Assembly (NCBI RefSeq): GCF_013373795.3
Contig: NZ_CP088022.1
Coordinates: forward strand, 2,728,001 to 2,792,000
DNA from: Bradyrhizobium quebecense
GTDB lineage: Bacteria; Pseudomonadota; Alphaproteobacteria; Rhizobiales; Xanthobacteraceae
Direction of reading: 5' to 3'
DNA length: 64,000 nt
Each line of letters opens with the position of its first letter. The first letter of the stretch is position 1. A program made the position numbers and the translations under genes. Positions 56,169 through 64,000 of the stretch are shown here, piece after piece. The notes beneath the pieces are model-generated. The model saw nothing but the letters and a program-made list of their open reading frames with translations. It had not been told where the DNA came from and did not search any database.

Positions 56169-57584
56169 GTGATTCGGCGGGCCTTGAGGAGGGCCAAGCG
56201 GGCTTTGGCCAAAGATCCCGACAATCTGGCGGCGGATTTCGACACCGAAAGCACCACCGGCTTTTTGGCCGAGGAGGATGCTTTCGATCGCCGCATGCTG
56301 TGGCGGCTCGGCTCGTGGGGCGTGGCTGCGGTCGGTGCCGTCACCGTCGCCGTGATGGCCAACCAGTCGGCGCTGACGCTGCGGCGCGACCAGGTCGCCG
56401 CATCTGATATCGCGCGCCAGGCCCAGCAGCTGCAGACGCTGGCGAAGGAGAGCCACAACGAGACGCGCCGGCTGGCATCCGCGATCGATACGCTCAACAG
56501 CGACCGCGACCGGCTGTATTCGCGCGTCACCACGCTGGAACAGGGACTCGACTCCGTGACCGGCACGATCGCGAAACAGCCGGTGGCGGCCGTACCGGCA
56601 CCACCAACTCCGGCAGCGTCGCCTGCTACGCCGCCCGCATCAGCCAATTCGGCGCCGGCAGTGGCGGCACCAACCGTTGCCGCCGTCGCAACGACACCGC
56701 CTGCCGCATCAGACAAGCCGGTCGCGACCGACAAGGTGGTGGCGTCCATCGACAGCAAGGCGCCGGCACCGGCCGAGAAGCCAGTTGCTGCGGCCGAGAA
56801 ACCCATGGCGGCCGACAAGAAGCCGGCGGCCGCCGCGAGCAGGCCGCAGGTTGCTGCGGAGAAGCCGTCGGCCCCCGAGAGCTTGCCGCCGGTTTCTGCC
56901 TCCGCCCCAGCAGTTGCCAGTCCGATGAGCGCCGCGGCTGCCGCGGCCAGCACCGACGAAGTAAAGGCGGCCGCGCCCGCGGCCACGCCGGCTGCGGACA
57001 AGCCGCTGATGGCATCGCGCGATCCTGCGCCGAGCAAGGCAACCGAAGCGGCCAAACCGCCGACCTCGAGCGATGTCAACGCCGCGCCGATCCCGCCGCT
57101 GATGATCACCCGGGATCCGGACTCCGACGTCGAAGACGAGGCGCCGAAGGCGCAGATCCAGCGCACCGAGTTCGGCGTCGATCTCGGCACGGCAAATTCG
57201 GTCAACGGACTGCGCGCGCTCTGGCGCGGCCTCTTGAAGTCGAAGGCCAACGCGCCACTGGCTGCGCTGCGGCCGATCATCGTCATCAAGGAGAACGGCA
57301 ACGGGCTCGGCATGCAGTTGCGCCTGGTTGCCGGGCCGCTGAACGACGCCGGGACCGCCGCCAGGATTTGCGCCGGCCTCAGCCTGGTCCAGCGGACCTG
57401 CGAGACGGCGATCTATGACGGCCAGCGGTTGGCCCTGAACGAGCCGCCTGCCGGAGCCAAGCCGGCGTTGCCGCACCGGCGGGCCGCGCCGAGGCGCACG
57501 GTCGCACCGCCGCAGCCGGTTGCCGAGGAAAAGAAGCCGGAGCCGACGACAATCTCCTCGATGTTCCGACGGAACAGCCAATAA
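56169..57584 (+). CDS. Membrane-anchored SPOR-like envelope protein
   Basis: 471 residues from GTG 56169; the frame is open upstream, so the start is uncertain, and no clear ribosome-binding site is seen. One membrane span (RLGSWGVAAVGAVTVAVMAN) lies near residue 45, then a coiled coil (LQTLAKESHNETRRLASAID, YSRVTTLEQGLDSV), then about 200 residues of Ala/Pro/Lys low complexity. The last part (GMQLRLVAGPLNDAGTAARI, CAGLSLVQRTCETAIYDGQR) fits a SPOR peptidoglycan-binding domain. It may act in cell division or envelope integrity (inference). Confidence 0.75.
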   Translation: MIRRALRRAKRALAKDPDNLAADFDTESTTGFLAEEDAFDRRMLWRLGSWGVAAVGAVTVAVMANQSALTLRRDQVAASDIARQAQQLQTLAKESHNETRRLASAIDTLNSDRDRLYSRVTTLEQGLDSVTGTIAKQPVAAVPAPPTPAASPATPPASANSAPAVAAPTVAAVATTPPAASDKPVATDKVVASIDSKAPAPAEKPVAAAEKPMAADKKPAAAASRPQVAAEKPSAPESLPPVSASAPAVASPMSAAAAAASTDEVKAAAPAATPAADKPLMASRDPAPSKATEAAKPPTSSDVNAAPIPPLMITRDPDSDVEDEAPKAQIQRTEFGVDLGTANSVNGLRALWRGLLKSKANAPLAALRPIIVIKENGNGLGMQLRLVAGPLNDAGTAARICAGLSLVQRTCETAIYDGQRLALNEPPAGAKPALPHRRAAPRRTVAPPQPVAEEKKPEPTTISSMFRRNSQ

Positions 57585-57679
57585 TCATGTCCGGTAAAGG
57601 ATTGCGGCCAAATTCTCAACCGATTTCGCTGCTCTGACCGAGCCTTGTCCGAAACCCCGTTCCCGACCATAGTGCCGCG

Positions 57680-58060
57680 ATGACAAAACCTCCGTTCCGC
57701 CTTTCCCCCTATCAGGTCCAGTTCCTGATGGTCGTGGGCTTCGTCACCGTCGGCTACGCGCTGTATGTGCGCTATCTCGCCATCGAATTCTCGCCGGTTG
57801 CACTGGCCTGCGACGCCGGCACGCAGACCATGCTGTGCAAGGCCCGCGCACTGTCGACCGTGCTGTTCAAGAACTCGGTGTTCGGGATCACGGCGCTGGT
57901 GATTGCGGTGCTGAACCTGACACGGCCGTCGATCGTGCTGCTCACCGTCGGCTTGATCGCAGCCGGGCTCGGGATCGTGCTCTACAACGTCGTGCTGTCG
58001 GGGCTCGCGATCGGCTTGTTTATCCTGGGTTTTGCGCGGCCCGCGCCCGCCACAGCGTAG
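57680..58060 (+). CDS. Small membrane protein, four helices
   Basis: 126 residues with about four hydrophobic spans (FLMVVGFVTVGYALYVRYLA, SVFGITALVIAVLNL, IVLLTVGLIAAGLGIVLYNV). Two cysteines nine residues apart sit in the first loop (ACDAGTQTMLC). No known family is evident. Its last 41 bases overlap the 3' end of ndvC on the other strand. Confidence 0.78.
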   Translation: MTKPPFRLSPYQVQFLMVVGFVTVGYALYVRYLAIEFSPVALACDAGTQTMLCKARALSTVLFKNSVFGITALVIAVLNLTRPSIVLLTVGLIAAGLGIVLYNVVLSGLAIGLFILGFARPAPATA

Positions 58061-59648
58061 CGGCGAGCAAGAGGTACATCACGCAGGTCCAGTCCGACTG
58101 CCAGTTGATCGTGCCCTCGTTGTAGATCGTGAAGAGGGCGGCGATCGCCAGAAGGCCGGCGAACACGGATTCCGCGAGCGGCCGGATGCCCTCCTTCGGA
58201 CGATTGAACATGGTGAGCAGCGCGAACGGCACCACCGCCATGGTGAGCGAGGCGTAGGGGAAATCGCGGTAGCGCGGATCGAAGGCGAAGCCGAGCGCGG
58301 TTTCGGCCGCGATCACCGTGGTGATGACCAGCACGATCGCGAGCAATGCGCCGATCGCACCCTTGCCGCGATAGTCGCGCGGCCCGACCAGTTCCAGGAA
58401 GGTCGGCAGCGAGCGCCCGGCGATCAGCGCATGCGCGGTCAGCAGGGGCGAGGCAATGGCGGCCGCGAGCAGCACGCCCCAATGCAGCCAGCCGCCGATG
58501 CCGTAGCTCTCGTAATACATCTTGTCGCCGGCGATCCCGAGCAGCGTCCCCGCCGTCGTCGCCGAAATCGCGACCGCGATCCAGGCCGATGGCCGCGGCG
58601 TCCAGGGCCGGCGGCGCAGCGTCAGCCAGGCCGCGAGGAAGGTGGCGATGGACAGCGCCATGCCACCCGCCATCTGCAGCTTCCAGGTGGGGTAATTGCT
58701 GATCGCAACGCCGGGCGGGTACTTCACCTGCCGCTTGGCGGCATCGAACAGGCCCCAATTGCCGCCGACTGTGCCCTCGAGCTTGCGCTTCCAGGGCTGG
58801 TCATAGGCCTCGATCAGGTTGACCCGAAAGCCCTCGCGCTTGGCGAGGTCGAGGATCTCGGACACCACCCGCGCCTGGTTGGTGCGCGACGGCAGTGCGC
58901 CCTCCCGCATCCGTCCCGCGCTCGGCCAGCCGGTCTCGCCGATCAGGATTTCCTTGCCCGGGAACGTCACCGCCATCCGCTTGCGGATATCGTCGACATG
59001 CGCCGCGGCGTACTTCGCCTTGACCGGGATGTCCTCCCAATATGGCAGGATGTGAATGGTGACGAAATCGACCGCGTCATAGATCTCGCGGTTCTTCACC
59101 CAGTATTCCCAGACGTCGGCATAGGTGACGGGTAGATTGCCCGCCGCCGCCTTCACCGCGCGGATGTTGCCGGCAAGATCGGCGGCGGTCATCTCGCCGC
59201 GCAGCAGCACCTCGTTGCCGACGATCAGCGAGGTGACGACGCCGGGATATTCCTTGGCGAGCCGGACCGCGATCGCGATCTGCTGCAAATTCTTGAAGCG
59301 GTTGCTGCTGAGCCAGATGCCCTGCATCACCTTCAGCCCGACCTTGGCCGCCACGCCGGGCACCTGGTCGAGGCCGTTCTCGATCGAATAGGTCCGCACG
59401 CAATCGGTAACCTTGGCGAGATCGGCGAGGTCCTGCTCGATCTGTTCGACCGGAATCTGCGTGGTGGGATCGAGCGGCGTCTGGGCGCCGCGGAACGGCG
59501 TGTACGACACGCATTGCAGCTTTGCGGCAGGATCGATCGGCGCGCGCGCGAGCGTAATCGGCGTGGCGAGCCACCACCACACAGATGCAATCACGGCGAG
59601 CGAGATCAGGAGAAGCGCCAGCGGCGTACGAAGCGAAATCGGTTCCAT
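58020..59648 (-). CDS. ndvC: NdvC-like beta-glucan synthase with GH17 domain
   Basis: 542 residues. One N-terminal span (LALLLISLAVIASVWWWLAT) is followed by a GH17-like glucanase/transglycosylase domain (about residues 40-315) with the two active-site glutamates in LIVGNEVLLRGEM and EILIGETGWPSAGRM, then about eight membrane spans. In B. japonicum ndvC encodes a membrane protein of about 62 kDa needed for the beta-(1,6) links of the cyclic glucan; length and position beside ndvD and ndvB fit. Divergent from ndvD with about 245 bases between. Confidence 0.9.
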   Translation of the reverse strand: MEPISLRTPLALLLISLAVIASVWWWLATPITLARAPIDPAAKLQCVSYTPFRGAQTPLDPTTQIPVEQIEQDLADLAKVTDCVRTYSIENGLDQVPGVAAKVGLKVMQGIWLSSNRFKNLQQIAIAVRLAKEYPGVVTSLIVGNEVLLRGEMTAADLAGNIRAVKAAAGNLPVTYADVWEYWVKNREIYDAVDFVTIHILPYWEDIPVKAKYAAAHVDDIRKRMAVTFPGKEILIGETGWPSAGRMREGALPSRTNQARVVSEILDLAKREGFRVNLIEAYDQPWKRKLEGTVGGNWGLFDAAKRQVKYPPGVAISNYPTWKLQMAGGMALSIATFLAAWLTLRRRPWTPRPSAWIAVAISATTAGTLLGIAGDKMYYESYGIGGWLHWGVLLAAAIASPLLTAHALIAGRSLPTFLELVGPRDYRGKGAIGALLAIVLVITTVIAAETALGFAFDPRYRDFPYASLTMAVVPFALLTMFNRPKEGIRPLAESVFAGLLAIAALFTIYNEGTINWQSDWTCVMYLLLAATLWRARAAQNPG

Positions 59649-59892
59649 CCTCCGGGGGACCGTCGACTTAGCCGGTCACGACCCGTCTGCCAAGTCCAGG
59701 AATCGGTCAATACCATGGTTGTCCTGCGACAGTTTTGCGCTGGGTCGATAAAGTTGTGAGTTTGCTGGACAAAATACCAAATTCCAGTCATGGGATTCCG
59801 CCAGAGTCTCCGCCGCACTGGAGACCTATTTGGACGGCATCACGCGAGCCGTTAGGATGATCCCGCAGGGGCTGGAACATATCGGGGAATGC

Positions 59893-60501
59893 ATGCGTCG
59901 ACGGCTGCTTGAGTTGAAGAACACTGCTTTGCGCCATCTTGCCGTCACGGGCCTCGTCACAGCGCTCGCGCTCTTGAACGGAGCCGGCGGCGCGTTCGCC
60001 CAGAGCGGCACGCCGAATCCGCCTGATCAGGCCAAACAGCAGCCTGGACAGCCCGACGCCAATGCCAACGCCGTGCGGGAAGCCAACCAGCGCAAGGTCG
60101 AGGAGTTCGTCGAGGCCCAGCAGGCCATCAACGGTCCGGCCGGCAACCCCGAATGCGTCTGGCTCGGCCGCCGCGTGGTCCGCCTGATGTGGAACGACGA
60201 CCTCGACACCGCGTTCCGCCATCTCGACCTCTACGACCGGTTCGGCTGCCCCGGCGGTCACGTCCAGGCCGCCTTCCGCTGCCTGACCCGGTTCGGCGCC
60301 CAGATCGACGACAAGGTGCGCGGCAGCCTCGACGGCCGCATCCACGCCTGCTGGATCAACCCGGGTGCCCAGCCGCAGGCCGCGGCAGCCGCCGCGCCCA
60401 CCCCGGCGCCGTCGACGGCCGGCAATGCCGCCCCTGCGCCAGCCGCTTCGCCCTCGCCTGCGCCGACCCCATCGGCGACACCGGCGCCGGCATCGAAATA
60501 G
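59893..60501 (+). CDS. ndvD: NdvD-like exported protein of cyclic beta-glucan synthesis
   Basis: 202 residues from ATG 59893, where GGGG lies upstream; ATG 59857 and TTG 59830 give longer forms. A signal or anchor segment (HLAVTGLVTALALLNGAGGA) is followed by a folded domain (NPECVWLGRRVVRLMWNDDL, HLDLYDRFGCPGGHVQAAFR, three of four cysteines here) and an Ala/Pro-rich tail of about 55 residues. Its place between ndvC and ndvB, with one membrane segment, matches ndvD of B. japonicum, a gene needed for glucan synthesis and nodulation. The identification rests on position and architecture. Confidence 0.78.
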   Translation: MRRRLLELKNTALRHLAVTGLVTALALLNGAGGAFAQSGTPNPPDQAKQQPGQPDANANAVREANQRKVEEFVEAQQAINGPAGNPECVWLGRRVVRLMWNDDLDTAFRHLDLYDRFGCPGGHVQAAFRCLTRFGAQIDDKVRGSLDGRIHACWINPGAQPQAAAAAAPTPAPSTAGNAAPAPAASPSPAPTPSATPAPASK

Positions 60502-60693
60502 CCGCATGGCGCGATCGGATCCGGCCGCGATTTTTTCGCGGCTGGAACGGCTTGCGCCCTTAAAACGCCATCGCGGCACACCAGTTGTTAAATCGGATGG
60601 CGGAGATATCTTTCCCTCCGCCGCTATGTTGGTCGAACCCAGGGGACGGGTTCGCTTAGTCCTCAATCTCAGGCCCCGTATGGTTTAACCGCG

Positions 60694-63522
60694 ATGCGCG
60701 CCGTCGTCGCCGTCCTGTTGCTTGTCACCGCCGCCCACGCCGCCCTGTGGGGTCTCTTCCAGGAGAAACAGTCGGCGCCCGATTTCCGTGGCACGTTGCC
60801 GAGCCTGTCCTACGCCCCGTTCGAGTCCGGCCACTCCGTCGCGGACGTTGCCGCCGACAGCGAGAAGGTGCGCACCGACCTGCGAAAGCTCTCGACCCTC
60901 ACCAAAGCGGTCCGCCTCTATTCGTCGACCGAAGGCAACGAGCTGGTGCCGCCGGTCGCCGCCGAGTTCGGCATGAAGGTCACGGTCGGCGCCTGGATCG
61001 ACAAGGATGCCAACCGCAACAATCGCGAGATCGAAGCCGCGATCAACCTTGCCAAGCGCAACAGCAACGTCATCGGCATCGTGGTCGGCAACGAAACCGT
61101 GTTCCGCGGCGAGCAGGTCCCGCTCGAAAACCTCGGCTCGGTTCCGGAGACCGGAGTGCCTCCGGAGGAGTCCGAGCGGATCCTCCGCGAGGAGGCGCAG
61201 CGCCTGCACGACGCGGAAACGCAGCCCGAGGACAAGCGGGCCGAAGCCGTCAAATGGGCGATCGCCGAAAGCAACGTGCACCGGCTGATCAAGGTGATCC
61301 AGCGGGTCAAGAAGTCGGTCAGCGTTCCCGTGACGACCGGTGAAATCTGGAACATCTGGCGCGACCATCCGCAGCTCGCCAATTCGTCCGACTTCATCGC
61401 CGCGCACGTGCTGCCTTACTGGGAAAACTTCACCGACAAGCAGGCGGTGGACCAAGCGGTCGACCGCTACAACCTCCTGCGCGACTCGTTCCCCGGCAAG
61501 CGCATCCTGATCGCCGAATTCGGCTGGCCGAGCCAGGGCTACAATCTGCGCAGCGCCGAGCCCGGTCCGTTCCAGCAGGCCACCGTTCTGCGCAACTTCG
61601 TCGCGCGGGCTGAGGCCATCGGCATGGACTACAACATCGTCGAAGCCATCGATCAGCCCTGGAAGTTCTTCGAAGGCGGCGTCGGTCCCTACTGGGGCAT
61701 CCTCAATGCCGACCGCGAGGCGAAGTTCGCCTGGACCGGCCCGGTCACCGATCTGAACTACTGGAAGATCGCGCTGGTCGCCGTGCTGGTCGGCCTCTTC
61801 ATGTCGCTGCCGATCCTGCGGCTGGACCAGCCGACCGTGATGCAGGCGCTGCTGCTGTCGGCCGCAGCCAACGGTGTCGGCGCTTGGGTTGCGACCGTGT
61901 TCTCGTACTGGACCACGCACTACTTCGTCTGGGGTTCGGCCTTCGCGCTCAGCCTTGGCCTCGTGCTGCTGGTTCCGCTGGTCCTGATCGCGATGGCGCG
62001 GATCGAGGAGATCGCAGCGGTCGCATTCGGCCGCGGCCCGCGCCGGCTGATCGGCAGGAGCGCGACCCTCGCACCGGCCACGATGGGCGAGAATGTGACG
62101 TTCCCGAAAGTCTCGATCCACATTCCGGCCTATTTCGAACCGGTCGAGATGCTGAAGCAGACGCTCGATGCGGTGTCGCGGCTCGATTATCCGAATTTCG
62201 AGTGCGTCTGCATCATCAACAACACGCCCGATCCCGACTTCTGGCGGCCGATCCAGGATCACTGCCGGATGCTCGGCGAGCGCTTCAAGTTCATCAATGC
62301 CGAGAAGGTGCAGGGCTTCAAGGCCGGCGCGCTGCGCATCGCGATGGAGCGGACGGCGGCGGACGCCGAGATCATCGGCATCATCGACGCCGACTATGTC
62401 GTGCATCCGGACTGGCTCAAGGATCTGGTGCCGGCGTTTGCCGATCCGCGCGTCGGCCTGGTGCAGGCGCCGCAGGAGCATCGCGACGGCGACCGCTCGC
62501 TGATGCACTACATCATGAACGGCGAATATGCCGGGTTCTTCGATATCGGCATGGTCCAGCGCAACGAGTTCAACGCCATCATCGTGCACGGCACGATGTG
62601 CCTGATCCGCCGCGCCGCGATGGACAAGGCCGGCGGCTGGTCCAGCGACACGATCTGCGAGGACACCGATCTCGGTCTCTCGATCCAGCAACAGGGTTGG
62701 CTCACGCACTACACCAATGTGCGTTACGGCGAAGGCCTGCTGCCCGACACCTATGAGGCCTTCAAGAAGCAGCGCCATCGCTGGGCCTATGGCGGCTTCC
62801 AGATCGTCAAGAAGCATTGGCGGCGCTTCCTGCCCGGCGCGAGCCGGCTGACGCCGGACCAGCGCCGCGAGTTCTCGCTCGGCTGGCTCAATTGGTTAGG
62901 GGCCGAAAGCCTCGGCGTCGTGGTCGCGATCCTCAATCTGATCTGGGTGCCGATCGTCGCCTTCGCCGACATCGCGATCCCCGACAAGATCCTGACCCTG
63001 CCGATCGTCGCCTCCTTCATCGTCTCGCTGGTGCATTTCGTCGCGCTCTACCGGCTGCGGGTGAATATCAAGGCCGGCCAGATGCTGGGCGCCATGATCG
63101 CGGCGATGAGCGTGCAGTGGACAGTGTCGCGCGCGGTGGCGCAGGGCCTGATCACCGAGCATCTCGCCTTCGCCCGCACCTCGAAAGGCGGCCTGTCGCG
63201 GATGTCGATCGAATTCCAGGCGTTCTGGGAAGCCGTGATCGGCGTGCTGCTGCTGGTCGGCGCCATCGTGCTTGTCGTCACCAACGGCTACAAGCAGGTG
63301 CGCGAGATCTACATCTTCGCCGCGGTGCTGGTGCTTGAAAGCCTGCCGTTCCTCTCCGCCGTCGCCATCGCGATCCTGGAGAATTCGCGGATCAACGAGT
63401 TCGCGTTCTGGCGCAACAGCGCGATCCGGACGGCGGAACTGATCGGGCTCCGCCCGGTCAGCCTGCCCTCGGTCGCCGCCCCGTCGCAGCCGGTCGGCTC
63501 GGAAATCCGCCACGACAGCTGA
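60694..63522 (+). CDS. ndvB: NdvB-like glycosyltransferase, cyclic beta-(1,3),(1,6)-glucan synthase
   Basis: 942 residues. A GH17-like domain at about residues 28-350 has glutamates in GIVVGNETVFRGEQ and ILIAEFGWPSQGY. Membrane spans follow (residues 355-450), then a GT2 domain of the cellulose-synthase type: IIDADYV, a second acidic site in TICEDTDLGLS, and the KKQRHRWAYGG (QxxRW) motif. Further spans end the protein. It polymerises glucose from UDP-glucose and probably exports it. The size (about 103 kDa) agrees with B. japonicum NdvB. It lies 192 bases after ndvD. Confidence 0.93.
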   Translation: MRAVVAVLLLVTAAHAALWGLFQEKQSAPDFRGTLPSLSYAPFESGHSVADVAADSEKVRTDLRKLSTLTKAVRLYSSTEGNELVPPVAAEFGMKVTVGAWIDKDANRNNREIEAAINLAKRNSNVIGIVVGNETVFRGEQVPLENLGSVPETGVPPEESERILREEAQRLHDAETQPEDKRAEAVKWAIAESNVHRLIKVIQRVKKSVSVPVTTGEIWNIWRDHPQLANSSDFIAAHVLPYWENFTDKQAVDQAVDRYNLLRDSFPGKRILIAEFGWPSQGYNLRSAEPGPFQQATVLRNFVARAEAIGMDYNIVEAIDQPWKFFEGGVGPYWGILNADREAKFAWTGPVTDLNYWKIALVAVLVGLFMSLPILRLDQPTVMQALLLSAAANGVGAWVATVFSYWTTHYFVWGSAFALSLGLVLLVPLVLIAMARIEEIAAVAFGRGPRRLIGRSATLAPATMGENVTFPKVSIHIPAYFEPVEMLKQTLDAVSRLDYPNFECVCIINNTPDPDFWRPIQDHCRMLGERFKFINAEKVQGFKAGALRIAMERTAADAEIIGIIDADYVVHPDWLKDLVPAFADPRVGLVQAPQEHRDGDRSLMHYIMNGEYAGFFDIGMVQRNEFNAIIVHGTMCLIRRAAMDKAGGWSSDTICEDTDLGLSIQQQGWLTHYTNVRYGEGLLPDTYEAFKKQRHRWAYGGFQIVKKHWRRFLPGASRLTPDQRREFSLGWLNWLGAESLGVVVAILNLIWVPIVAFADIAIPDKILTLPIVASFIVSLVHFVALYRLRVNIKAGQMLGAMIAAMSVQWTVSRAVAQGLITEHLAFARTSKGGLSRMSIEFQAFWEAVIGVLLLVGAIVLVVTNGYKQVREIYIFAAVLVLESLPFLSAVAIAILENSRINEFAFWRNSAIRTAELIGLRPVSLPSVAAPSQPVGSEIRHDS

Positions 63523-63700
63523 GCCAACTTCAAGAAACCGGCCTAACCCGAGGCGCCGGAACGGCAAATCCGCCGCCACGGTGCACAATTGACCGCCCTT
63601 CGGCTATTGACCCGATGGGCCCTGCCCCCTACACAGCGCGGGCTGGAGCATGATCCGGAGCGGCTCAAGGCCTGCGTCCGGATCCGATGTTAAGGTGAGT

Positions 63701-63776
63701 GAGCGCGTAGCTCAGGCGGTAGAGCACGTGACTTTTAATCATGGGGTCGAGGGTTCGAGTCCCTCCGCGCTCACCA
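63701..63776 (+). tRNA. tRNA-Lys (UUU)
   Basis: 76 bases with a complete cloverleaf. Acceptor GAGCGCG pairs with CGCGCTC, the discriminator is A and CCA is encoded. The D arm is GCTCAGGCGGTAGAGC, the anticodon loop CTTTTAA with anticodon TTT sits on a GTGA/TCAT stem, and the T arm is GAGGGTTCGAGTCCCTC. Confidence 0.97.
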
Positions 63777-63908
63777 ATTCCCCAGACTCTCCGAGCTGTT
63801 TCAGAGGCTCCCCGAAGCAATATCCATTTGCCGTTGGTGCCGCACGTCATTAGGCGCGGCGAGGGATGGCGATAGCTCGGACTCATCCTGGAAGTAGCGT
63901 TTCATCAA

Positions 63909-64000
63909 CTACGGTCCCCGAGAAACTTTCCCGTTAGGCTTAGGCAGCTTGAGTTGGTCGCGCTGAGCACAGAGGCCGCCAATCTTGTCGAGCATCCGTT
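63909..64000 (-). CDS. 3' end of an unidentified gene running off the right edge
   Basis: On the minus strand a frame is open from the window edge to a TAG at 63909-63911, giving about 30 residues (RMLDKIGGLCAQRDQLKLPK at its start). Composition looks protein-like but the piece is too short to identify. It lies 130 bases past the tRNA, so it could belong to an element inserted at the tRNA gene, but no integrase motif is visible. Confidence 0.35.
   Translation of the reverse strand, partial: RMLDKIGGLCAQRDQLKLPKPNGKVSRGP

Noticed and set aside
60524..60542. Hairpin GCCGCGA / TCGCGGC between ndvD and ndvB as a terminator
   Set aside because: The T residues are in the loop and none follow the stem, so termination is unlikely; ndvB probably shares the ndvD transcript or has its own promoter.
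60685..62817. 710-codon open frame on the minus strand opposite ndvB
   Set aside because: It is the antisense image of a GC-rich, strongly biased gene whose plus-strand product has clear GH17 and GT2 motifs. The antisense product is Arg/Asp/His-rich with no domain.

Overview
The window is about 64 kb of high-GC alphaproteobacterial chromosome, most probably from Bradyrhizobium or a close relative. The evidence is the ndvC-ndvD-ndvB beta-glucan cluster at the right end (known from Bradyrhizobium japonicum), a ROSE-type RNA thermometer in front of a small heat-shock gene, a stand-alone NasS/NasT nitrate sensor, a phosphatidylcholine synthase, and several short palindromic intergenic repeats of the kind common in this group. 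Gene density is high and most genes are ordinary housekeeping or metabolic genes.

Layout. 1-8.4 kb: the end of an amidase gene, a periplasmic PheC-like protein, a DUF2147 protein, a cupin/RraA-like pair, and divergently the 5-oxoprolinase operon pxpB-pxpC-pxpA; then small envelope proteins, including a 50-residue one-helix protein at 8203-8355. 8.6-20 kb: nasT-nasS, rimO, a class III aminotransferase, a quinone oxidoreductase, pcs-terC, a UbiH-type hydroxylase, an AEC carrier, hspQ and an MFS exporter. 20.4-26.3 kb: an IalB-family protein, a YejA-like peptide-binding protein, then two proteins whose enzyme motifs look degenerate (acyl-CoA synthetase fold and GGDEF fold). 26.4-32.7 kb: one giant gene for a 2077-residue repeat protein, probably a surface adhesin exported by type I secretion. 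33-42 kb: mfd-sdhE, recG, a DUF502 protein and glmS.

42-54.6 kb is an accessory-looking block between glmS and glmU. It holds an acyltransferase, a GAF-GGDEF-PilZ protein, an RDD-like protein, oleate hydratase, a WGR-cyclase fusion, a nitrilase with a divergent frameshifted LysR gene, a DUF485/ActP acetate-uptake pair, and a heat-shock operon (Hsp20 plus three small unknown proteins) behind the ROSE element. Its first part (acyltransferase to RDD-like gene) is bounded by an imperfect direct repeat of about 65 bases, one copy lying in the glmS leader.

54.6-64 kb: glmU, a SPOR-like envelope protein, a small membrane protein, then ndvC, ndvD and ndvB for cyclic beta-(1,3),(1,6)-glucan synthesis, and a tRNA-Lys(UUU). 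A gene fragment on the minus strand runs off the right edge.

The most interesting points are the ROSE-controlled heat-shock operon with three uncharacterised small proteins, the giant adhesin with ten repeats of about 108 residues, the pair of apparent pseudoenzymes at 23.4-26.3 kb, the WGR-nucleotide cyclase fusion, and the direct-repeat-bounded segment beside glmS. No CRISPR array, intact insertion sequence or prophage was seen.
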